Assembly (NCBI GenBank): GCA_947625455.1
Contig: CANQOJ010000068.1
Location: 1 to 10,448 of the forward strand
DNA length: 10,448 nt
From: an uncultured Clostridia bacterium
Lineage (GTDB): Bacteria > Bacillota > Clostridia > Oscillospirales > Ruminococcaceae
Reading direction: 5' to 3'
Positions 1 to 6,224 of this stretch are shown piece by piece. The notes under the pieces were generated by a model. It had not been told where the DNA came from. It saw nothing but the letters and a program-made list of their open reading frames with translations, and did no database searches. The translations under genes were made by a program, and so were the position numbers. Every line of letters begins with the position of its first letter. Within the stretch, counting starts at the first letter, position 1.

Positions 1-705
1 CCTACGCGCATTATGCTTGAGTATAACGGAATGTGGAGCCTTAGGGATATGGCTGAAAAAGCTCCGAAAAACTGGATATTTTATCAGATATTTATGTTTA
101 TCGACCACACAAAGTTTGATATGTATATAAACAATATGCGTCAGCTTTTGTCTGATAATATCGCGGTTGCGGACGTTGTTATCTTCAATCGCTGCGAACA
201 GGGAAAAGTTGACAAAAAGCGCCTGCGCAGAGTAATCAAGCCGTTAAATCCGCGCATTGATATGATGTTTGAGTATATGAACGGCGAAGTTGAACAGGGA
301 TTTCAGGGCGACGACGAAATGCCGTTTGATGTAAACGCTGATCCTATCGACATTGTTCATGATGATTTCGGGCTTTGGTATGTCGACATAATGAGCAATT
401 CAGCGCGCTATAACAACCGAAATATCAAAGTACGCGGAATGGTTTTCAGAGCAAAAAATGTTCCTAAAGGATATTTCGTGATTTCAAGAAGAGCCATGAC
501 CTGCTGTGCAAACGATATACAAGTGGTAGGGATACTTGTTAAATGCCCTGATGAAAACAAGCTGAAAGACGGTGACTGGGTAGAAGTCACAGGCAAAATT
601 GTCGGTGAAAAGCAGGAAGTATATAGAGGGGTAGGACCTGTTATTCTTGCAAAAGCTGTAAATCCTACCGAAAAAGCCGACAGTGAACTTGTATATTTCA
701 ACTAA
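1..705 (+). CDS. CobW/COG0523-like GTPase with YcgQ (TIGR03943)-like C-terminal domain, 5'-truncated by window
   Basis: The reading frame is open back to base 1 (P-T-R-I before the first ATG at 13), so this is the 3' part of a longer gene and the Walker A end is outside the window. The first visible residues (RIMLEYNGMW) resemble the 'R-I-x-x-E-x-x-G' strand of CobW/HypB/UreG-type metal-related P-loop GTPases. A later segment ending in FNRC (184-195) sits where the NKxD guanine-recognition motif is expected but lacks the canonical Lys and Asp. From about codon 120 a second domain begins, with RGMVFRAKN, MTCCANDIQVVG (CC at 502-507) and DGDWVEVTGK. It matches the soluble C-terminal domain of YcgQ/TIGR03943 proteins, which usually accompany YcgR-type permeases and COG0523 GTPases. 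A role in metal handling is inferred. The stop is 10 nt before mtnA, so co-transcription is likely. Family call fairly sure, function unsure. Confidence 0.72.
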   Translation, partial: PTRIMLEYNGMWSLRDMAEKAPKNWIFYQIFMFIDHTKFDMYINNMRQLLSDNIAVADVVIFNRCEQGKVDKKRLRRVIKPLNPRIDMMFEYMNGEVEQGFQGDDEMPFDVNADPIDIVHDDFGLWYVDIMSNSARYNNRNIKVRGMVFRAKNVPKGYFVISRRAMTCCANDIQVVGILVKCPDENKLKDGDWVEVTGKIVGEKQEVYRGVGPVILAKAVNPTEKADSELVYFN

Positions 706-715
706 GAGAACAACT

Positions 716-1747
716 ATGGACAAAATATTTACAGTCAGACTTTCAGAGGATAAAAATGCAGTTGAGATAATAGACCAGACGCTTTTGCCGAATGAAGTAA
801 AGTATCTTCGCCTTGAAACCGCAGAGGCTGTTTTCGAGGCAATAAAAGAACTTCGCGTGCGCGGTGCTCCTGCAATAGGAATTGCCGCGGGATTTGGAAT
901 GTATGTCTGCGCGAAAAAACTCGGAGAAAATGATTTTTACGGCGAATTAAATAAGCTCGGAAATTATTTCATCTCGTCAAGACCAACAGCGGTAAATCTT
1001 TCCCATGCTGTTGAGCGTATGCTTTCGGCGGCAAAGGGTGCTGATAAAAAATCAGCGTTACCTTTGCTTTATGAGGAGTGTACGAAAATCTATGACGAGG
1101 ACAGGCAGATGTGCAGAGCAATTTCCGAATACGGACTTACTCTCGTAAATGACGGCGACGGCATTTTGACGCACTGCAACGCGGGTGCGCTTGCCGCGTC
1201 GGAATACGGCACGGGGCTTGGCACGCTGCTTTTGGGAAAGGAAAAGGGATATAACTTTCACGTTTTCAGCGATGAAACGCGTCCGCTTTTGCAGGGCGCA
1301 AGGCTTACAAGTTTTGAACTTAATCACGCGGGCATTGACGTTACGCTTATATGCGACAACGCCGCGTCGCTTTTAATGTCGCAAGGCAAAATCAACGCTT
1401 GCTTTGTCGGCTGTGACAGAGTAGCCTCAAACGGCGATACCGCAAACAAGATAGGCACACGGTCTGTTGCGATAAACGCAAAGTACCACAATATCCCGTT
1501 TTACGTTTTCTGCCCAAGTTCTACAATTGACTTCAACTGCGAAAACGGCGAAAAGATAATTATTGAAGAACGCGACAGCAGTGAAATAAAGACAAAGTTC
1601 TTTGAAAAGCCTGTTGCCGAAAATGAAGTAAAGTGCTTTAATCCCGCGTTTGACGTAACGCCCGCAGAACTTATAACGGCGATAGTCACGGAAAAGGGGA
1701 TTTGCCGTTATCCGTATACAAATTCGTTAAAGAAACTTTTCAGCTGA
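716..1747 (+). CDS. mtnA: S-methyl-5-thioribose-1-phosphate isomerase MtnA
   Basis: Cytosolic enzyme of methionine salvage that isomerises methylthioribose-1-phosphate to methylthioribulose-1-phosphate; it belongs to the eIF2B-related aldose-phosphate isomerase family. At 343 residues it has normal family length. Visible signatures are VRGAPAIGIAAGFG (residues 48-61), THCNAG with the catalytic Cys at 154, DETRPLLQGARLTSFEL (186-202) and GCDRVASNGDTANKIGT (232-248) with the catalytic Asp at 234. The start at 716 is preferred over the in-frame ATG at 683. It aligns with the usual MtnA N-terminus and leaves a 10-nt gap after the upstream stop, whereas 683 would overlap the previous gene by 23 nt and add an unrelated extension. 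The Shine-Dalgarno is weak (AGAGAA). The gene is followed 18 nt later by a probable MTA deaminase, which fits the same pathway. Family assignment is very secure. Confidence 0.95.
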   Translation: MDKIFTVRLSEDKNAVEIIDQTLLPNEVKYLRLETAEAVFEAIKELRVRGAPAIGIAAGFGMYVCAKKLGENDFYGELNKLGNYFISSRPTAVNLSHAVERMLSAAKGADKKSALPLLYEECTKIYDEDRQMCRAISEYGLTLVNDGDGILTHCNAGALAASEYGTGLGTLLLGKEKGYNFHVFSDETRPLLQGARLTSFELNHAGIDVTLICDNAASLLMSQGKINACFVGCDRVASNGDTANKIGTRSVAINAKYHNIPFYVFCPSSTIDFNCENGEKIIIEERDSSEIKTKFFEKPVAENEVKCFNPAFDVTPAELITAIVTEKGICRYPYTNSLKKLFS

Positions 1748-1752
1748 TAATT

Positions 1753-1760
1753 GAGGAGAG
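1753..1760 (+). promoter_or_regulatory. Shine-Dalgarno site deciding the mtaD start
   Basis: GAGGAGAG lies 5 nt before ATG 1766. It places the start there and makes the in-frame TTG at 1751, which would overlap this site, implausible. Confidence 0.8.
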
Positions 1761-1765
1761 ATTTT

Positions 1766-3034
1766 ATGAAACTGCGCTTTTACAACGCGAAAATTCTCAC
1801 AATGGAGAATGAAAACATCATAAACGGTGAACTCTGCACTGACGGCGGTTTGATTTCCTATGTCGGCAGTGAAAAGCAGGACGGCAAATTTGACCGTGAG
1901 ATTGACCTTTGCGGAAATCTGATAATTCCCGGCTTTAAAAACGCGCATACCCACACCGCTATGACGTTTCTGCGCTCGTTTGCGGACGATTTGCCGCTTA
2001 ACGACTGGCTTTATGAACAGGTTTTCCCGCACGAGGCTAAACTTACGGAAGAAGCAATTTACGTTTTCACTCAGCTTGGCAATATGGAATATCTTACAAG
2101 CGGCATAACATCAAGCTTTGATATGTATTTCAAACTCCCAAGCTATGCTAAAGCAAATACCGATATGGGTTTCAGGACGGTAATCTGCGGTTCAATAAAC
2201 GATTTCGGCGGTACGGTTGAGGGCATTGAGGAAGAATACAACACCTACAACAGCTACAACCCGCTTATTTCATATCAGCTTGGATTTCATGCGGAGTATA
2301 CCACAAAGCTTGAAACGCTTGACGGACTTGCAAAGCTTGCGCAGAAGTACAAAGCGCCTATGTTTACTCACAACAGCGAAACGAAAGCGGAAGTTGAGGG
2401 CTGTATTGAGCGCCATAAAATGACTCCTACTCAGCTTTTTGACAAGCTGGGAATGTTTGAATACGGCGGCGGAGGATTTCACTGCGTTTGGTTTGACGAG
2501 CGGGATATGGAGATTTTCCGCGATAAGGGCTTGTATATGGTGACAAATCCTGCGTCAAATCTGAAACTTGCAAGCGGAATTGCGCCGATTTGCGAAATGA
2601 AACGTCACGGCATGACGAATTTCGCAATAGGCACAGACGGCGCGGCGTCTAACAACTGCCTTGATATGTTCAAGGAAATGTTTCTTGTCGCGGGATTGCA
2701 GAAAGTCAAGGAAAACGATGCGGCGGCGTGTCCTGCGTTTGGAGTGCTTGAAATGGCGACAAAAGGCGGCGCGAAAGCTATGTGTCTCAATGACTGTGAT
2801 GTTCTTGCGGCAGGAAAATGTGCGGATCTGGCAGTTATCGACCTTGCACAGCCGAATATGCAACCACTGCACAACATTGCGAAAAATCTCGTTTATGCGG
2901 GTTCAAAGCAAAATGTAAAAATGACCGTTATTGACGGGAAAATTCTGTACGAGGACGGAAAGTTTTTGACTGTTGACGCTGATGAAATTTACAAAAGAGC
3001 GAATAAGATAGCAAGAGAAATCTGCGGGGACTGA
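1766..3034 (+). CDS. mtaD: Amidohydrolase, probable 5-methylthioadenosine/S-adenosylhomocysteine deaminase
   Basis: Metal-dependent hydrolase of the MtaD/TrzN-like branch of the amidohydrolase superfamily, predicted to deaminate methylthioadenosine and/or S-adenosylhomocysteine to the inosine forms. The protein has 422 residues, normal for the family. Metal and substrate ligands are visible: NAHTHTAM with His61 and His63, THNSE with His202 and Glu205, FHC with His239, and GTDGAASNN with Asp291. The N-terminal beta-sandwich strand (YNAKILTMENE) and the C-terminal GKCADLAVIDL and VIDGKILYEDGKF segments are standard for the fold. The ATG at 1766 is chosen because a strong GAGGAGAG precedes it. 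The mtnA gene directly upstream makes methylthioadenosine the best substrate guess. Related deaminases for guanine, 8-oxoguanine or triazines cannot be excluded from sequence alone. The superfamily is certain, the substrate probable. Confidence 0.85.
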   Translation: MKLRFYNAKILTMENENIINGELCTDGGLISYVGSEKQDGKFDREIDLCGNLIIPGFKNAHTHTAMTFLRSFADDLPLNDWLYEQVFPHEAKLTEEAIYVFTQLGNMEYLTSGITSSFDMYFKLPSYAKANTDMGFRTVICGSINDFGGTVEGIEEEYNTYNSYNPLISYQLGFHAEYTTKLETLDGLAKLAQKYKAPMFTHNSETKAEVEGCIERHKMTPTQLFDKLGMFEYGGGGFHCVWFDERDMEIFRDKGLYMVTNPASNLKLASGIAPICEMKRHGMTNFAIGTDGAASNNCLDMFKEMFLVAGLQKVKENDAAACPAFGVLEMATKGGAKAMCLNDCDVLAAGKCADLAVIDLAQPNMQPLHNIAKNLVYAGSKQNVKMTVIDGKILYEDGKFLTVDADEIYKRANKIAREICGD

Positions 3035-3041
3035 TTTACGA

Positions 3042-3260
3042 ATGAAAATTCTTGTAACGGGCGGAACTGTATTTGCAAGCCGATTTACAGCGGAATATTT
3101 CGTAAAAGGGAATTCGGAAATGTCAAAACTTATGCCGAATGTAAAACCGCTTGAAGATGGCTTAAAACCGTCATACGAGTGGTTTAGAGACAATCGCGGT
3201 GAAGTTTTAAGAAAGAAACTGTTTGAATTTATAGAAAGTGAATTGAGAGGACAAGTGTAA
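3042..3260 (+). pseudogene. Internally deleted relic of an NAD-dependent epimerase/dehydratase (72 codons left)
   Basis: The first ~24 residues (MKILVTGGTVFASR, then AEYFVKG) are the Rossmann-fold N-terminus of an extended short-chain dehydrogenase of the sugar-nucleotide epimerase kind. From about residue 27 onward the sequence (MPNVKPLEDGLKPSYEWFRDN, then a Lys-rich helix and a final FIESEL) looks like the extreme C-terminus of the same family, where 'PLEEGL...S.EWY..N' is common. Full members have roughly 300 residues, so about three quarters is missing, apparently by one in-frame internal deletion near base 3110. A start (ATG 3042, GGGGA upstream at 3026-3030) and a TAA stop remain, so a short peptide may still be made. 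It cannot hold a catalytic Tyr-x-x-x-Lys. It lies 7 nt after mtaD and 3 nt before ygiQ, so it may persist as an operon spacer. A functional miniprotein is less likely but possible. Confidence 0.68.
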
Positions 3261-3263
3261 AAT

Positions 3264-5114
3264 ATGCCGTTTTTACCTGTTTGCAAAGAGGATATGAAAG
3301 AACGCAGGATAGAGCGGCTTGACTTTATCTGCGTGACGGGCGACGCTTATATAGACCACCCGACGTTTGGTATTGCAATAATCTCGCGAATGATAGAAGC
3401 GGCGGGATTTACGGTTGGGATTATCGCACAGCCGATAAATGACGATGATTTCAGAAAGCTTGGAAAGCCGAAACATTGCTTTATGGTGACGGGCGGGAAT
3501 ATTGACAGCATGGTGTCGAATTATACCGTGGCATTGAAAAAAAGAAACGACGACGCTTATTCTCCCGGAGGAAAGGGAGGAAAACGCCCCGACAGGGCAG
3601 TGATAACCTACTGCAAGGCGTTAAAGCGTCTGTTTCCCGATGTAGAAATAGAAATAGGCGGTCTGGAAGCGTCGCTCAGGAGATTTGCGCACTACGACTA
3701 CTGGAGCGACAAAGTAATGCCGTCGATTTTGGTTGACAGCGGCGCTGAACTTCTTATGTACGGCATGGGAGAAGTGACGCTTTCGGAAATGCTCAACCGC
3801 TTTAAACAAGGGCAAAAGCTCTCGGATATGCACGACCTGAGAGGCACTTGTTATCTTACAAAACCCGAAAATACACCGCTCGGCGCTGTTCAGTGCGACA
3901 GCTATGAAATAGTCAGCACAAACAAAAAAGCCTATGCCAAGGCTTGCAGAAAACAATATGACGAGCAGGACGAGGTTTACGGCAAAACAGTTATTCAGCG
4001 TCACGGGAATATGATGCTCGTTCAAAATCCTCCTCAGCGGTCTATAACTCAAAAAGAGTTTGACTATGCTTACGAATTGCCGTATATGCGGGCATATCAC
4101 CCCATGTATGAAAAAGACGGCGGTGTTCCCGCAATACAGGAAATTGAGTTTTCGATAACCCATAACCGCGGTTGTTTCGGTTTCTGCAACTTCTGTTCTA
4201 TCGCGCTTCACCAAGGCAGAAGAGTTCAGACAAGAAGCGAGGAATCGGTTATAAGAGAGGCGGTCATGCTGACTGAAAAACCGAACTTCAAGGGTTATAT
4301 ACATGACGTAGGAGGACCAACCGCGAATTTTCGTCAGCCGTCCTGCGAAAACCAGCAAGAACACGGTCTTTGCAAAGGAAAAAAGTGTTTAGCGCCTACG
4401 CCGTGCAAAAACATAAACGCCGACCACAGCGATTATATTGCGCTTTTGCGTAAGCTTCGTTCAATAAAAAAGGTGAAGAAAGTTTTTATACGTTCGGGCA
4501 TTCGGTTCGACTATATGATGCTTGACAAAAACACAAATTTTCTTGACGAGCTTGTCGAATATCATATCAGCGGACAGCTTAAAGTTGCGCCCGAACATGC
4601 TTCAAACAAAGTTCTCGATTTAATGGGAAAACCGCATATTGAGGTGTACGAGGAGTTTGAAAAGAAGTTTTATAAGTCAACAAAAAAGTGCGGAAAAGAA
4701 CAGTATCTTGTGCCGTATCTGATGTCGTCGCACCCGGGCTGTACGCTTAACGATGCGATAGAACTTGCGCTTTTCGAGAAAAAGCACAATATACGTCCTG
4801 AACAGGTTCAGGATTTTTACCCCACTCCCGGAACGATTTCAACGGCAATGTTTTACACAGGGCTTAATCCGTATACAATGGAACCCGTTTATGTGCCGAA
4901 AACGCACGAAGAAAAGGCTATGCAGCGCGCTTTGTTGCAGTATTTCATGCCGAAAAACCGAGCGCTTGCTGAAAAAGCGCTTATTATTGCAAAACGCCGT
5001 GATTTGATAGGCACAGGAAGCGAGTGTCTGATACCGCCCGACAAAACTCGGAATATCCCCGAAAGGAAAGATAATGGCAAGAAGAAAACCCAAAAAGCGA
5101 AAAACAAGCGTTAA
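3264..5114 (+). CDS. ygiQ: YgiQ-family radical SAM protein (UPF0313)
   Basis: A 616-residue member of the YgiQ family, within the usual length range. The N-terminal YgiQ domain starts MPFLPVCKEDMK and contains VTGDAYIDHPTFG, typical of the family and resembling a cobalamin-binding-type fold. The radical SAM core follows, with NRGCFGFCNFCS carrying the CxxxCxxC iron-sulfur ligands Cys304, Cys308 and Cys311. A set of extra cysteines (361, 370, 375, 381) in the GP-TANFRQPSC region could bind a further cluster; that is inference. VAPEHAS (441-447) and the DFYPTPGT segment (517-524) are conserved family features, and the tail is Lys-rich. The substrate of YgiQ proteins is not established. The ATG at 3264 has GAGAGGA at 3245-3251, a rather long spacing. 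The gene lies in the packed operon and overlaps the next gene by 41 nt. Confidence 0.95.
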   Translation: MPFLPVCKEDMKERRIERLDFICVTGDAYIDHPTFGIAIISRMIEAAGFTVGIIAQPINDDDFRKLGKPKHCFMVTGGNIDSMVSNYTVALKKRNDDAYSPGGKGGKRPDRAVITYCKALKRLFPDVEIEIGGLEASLRRFAHYDYWSDKVMPSILVDSGAELLMYGMGEVTLSEMLNRFKQGQKLSDMHDLRGTCYLTKPENTPLGAVQCDSYEIVSTNKKAYAKACRKQYDEQDEVYGKTVIQRHGNMMLVQNPPQRSITQKEFDYAYELPYMRAYHPMYEKDGGVPAIQEIEFSITHNRGCFGFCNFCSIALHQGRRVQTRSEESVIREAVMLTEKPNFKGYIHDVGGPTANFRQPSCENQQEHGLCKGKKCLAPTPCKNINADHSDYIALLRKLRSIKKVKKVFIRSGIRFDYMMLDKNTNFLDELVEYHISGQLKVAPEHASNKVLDLMGKPHIEVYEEFEKKFYKSTKKCGKEQYLVPYLMSSHPGCTLNDAIELALFEKKHNIRPEQVQDFYPTPGTISTAMFYTGLNPYTMEPVYVPKTHEEKAMQRALLQYFMPKNRALAEKALIIAKRRDLIGTGSECLIPPDKTRNIPERKDNGKKKTQKAKNKR

Positions 5115-6075
5115 AAAAATCTACAAAAAGGTAGTTCAGGCGGCGCTGCTGATTATTGTTGCGGCAGCGCTGTTTTTCTTTGTCAACGACAAGTATTTGC
5201 ATATTAACGGCATACCCTCGACAAATGACATAATCATATTCTTTGGCGGGGGAGTAAAACCTCTTATAATACCAAAGGAAAACGAGGCTGCGGTGCATTT
5301 TATTGACGTTGGACAAGCCGACTGCGAACTTATTGTCACGCCGAATTACAACATTCTGATAGACAGCGGTACTGGAGAGGATATGGGAAACATTATGGGT
5401 TATCTGAATTTCCAGAAAATCGAAAAACTTGACCTTGTAATCTGCACCCACCCTCACGCCGACCATATAGGCGGTATGTACAAGATACTTATGAACTATA
5501 AAGTCGATAAGATGATAATGCCGAGAATACCTGCGGATATGGTTCCTGATACGGTGAATTATCTGAAAATGATGGCTGAAACGGAGATAAACAAAATTGA
5601 TGTTCAGTATGCCGAAGTCGGTGAAAAGTATGTCATAAGCGACAGTTCATATGTTGAAATTTTAGCGCCGTCAGAGGATTATTATGACGATTTAAACGAC
5701 TTTTCAATTGTCGCAAAATTTGTCAACGGAGACAATTCATTCCTGTTCACGGGAGATTTAACGAGCAAAAGCGAAAAGGACCTTATGAAAACCGGAGCGG
5801 ATATTGACGTAGATGTGCTGAAAGTCGGGCATCACGGAAGCGCTGGATCAAGTTCTGAAGAGTTTCTGCAAGCGGTAACACCCGATATAGCTGTGTTTGA
5901 GGTTGCTGAAATAAACTACTACGGACACCCGCGCAGCGAGGTTTTTGACCGACTTGAACAGGCAGGGTGTAAGGAATATTACTTCACGTCGCGCGACGGA
6001 AATGTGGTTATTCTTAGCAACGGCAGTGAATTAAGGGTGGAAACCGAAAATGTCTACCGCGCGGACGCGGCGTAA
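5074..6075 (+). CDS. Membrane-anchored ComEC-like metallo-beta-lactamase-fold hydrolase
   Basis: A 333-residue protein with a basic N-terminus (MARRKPKKRK), one hydrophobic segment at about residues 20-37 and then a metallo-beta-lactamase fold. The segment reads as a signal anchor, so the hydrolase is predicted to sit outside the membrane. Motifs: FIDVGQADCELI (76-87), the metal site THPHADHIGG (125-134; His126, His128, Asp130, His131), FTGDLT with Asp228, VGHHGSAGSS (251-260; His253) and GHPRSE (284-289). This is the pattern of the C-terminal hydrolase domain of ComEC/Rec2, in which the domain is thought to act on the non-transported DNA strand. Here it stands alone without the channel, so a secreted nuclease or phosphodiesterase role is an inference. 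The start at 5074, inside ygiQ, is supported by AAAGGAAAG at 5062-5070. No family-level doubt; substrate unknown. Confidence 0.88.
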   Translation: MARRKPKKRKTSVKKIYKKVVQAALLIIVAAALFFFVNDKYLHINGIPSTNDIIIFFGGGVKPLIIPKENEAAVHFIDVGQADCELIVTPNYNILIDSGTGEDMGNIMGYLNFQKIEKLDLVICTHPHADHIGGMYKILMNYKVDKMIMPRIPADMVPDTVNYLKMMAETEINKIDVQYAEVGEKYVISDSSYVEILAPSEDYYDDLNDFSIVAKFVNGDNSFLFTGDLTSKSEKDLMKTGADIDVDVLKVGHHGSAGSSSEEFLQAVTPDIAVFEVAEINYYGHPRSEVFDRLEQAGCKEYYFTSRDGNVVILSNGSELRVETENVYRADAA

Positions 6076-6120
6076 ATGTTGTCAAATTGCATAAAAATAA
6101 GCGCCGATGTTTGATTAAAA

Positions 6121-6146
6121 TAATTAAAAACACGTTTTTTTAATTA
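6121..6146. repeat. AT-rich perfect inverted repeat upstream of the typA promoter
   Basis: TAATTAAAAA (6121-6130) and its exact complement TTTTTAATTA (6137-6146) flank a 6-base loop, CACGTT. The repeat ends 5 bases before the -35 element. It could be a repressor site, an upstream promoter element or a weak terminator for the preceding operon. The stem is A/T only, so a classical intrinsic terminator is unlikely. Confidence 0.45.
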
Positions 6147-6151
6147 CCGTC

Positions 6152-6180
6152 TTGTAGAATTAAGTAAAAAGTAGTATAAT
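6152..6180 (+). promoter_or_regulatory. Predicted sigma-A promoter of typA operon
   Basis: A perfect -10 element TATAAT (6175-6180) is preceded by exactly 17 bases and a weak -35 TTGTAG (6152-6157). Transcription would start near 6187, giving a leader of about 38 nt. This is the only good promoter in the 149-bp gap between the ComEC-like gene and typA, and it marks a new transcription unit. Confidence 0.7.
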
Positions 6181-6224
6181 ATTTTTGTCAAAAATCAATA
6201 TAAAGAAAAGGAAAGTGAGCAATT

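Noticed and set aside
683..715. Earlier in-frame ATG for mtnA
   Set aside because: It adds 11 residues not seen in the family and overlaps the upstream gene. ATG 716 fits the usual N-terminus.
3621..4364. Long minus-strand reading frame (247 codons) opposite ygiQ
   Set aside because: It lies fully within the conserved ygiQ coding sequence and matches no family I recognise. It is best explained as a by-product of codon use on the other strand.
5136..5466. Minus-strand frames opposite the ComEC-like gene
   Set aside because: They are shadows of the conserved metallo-beta-lactamase coding strand, with no domain of their own.
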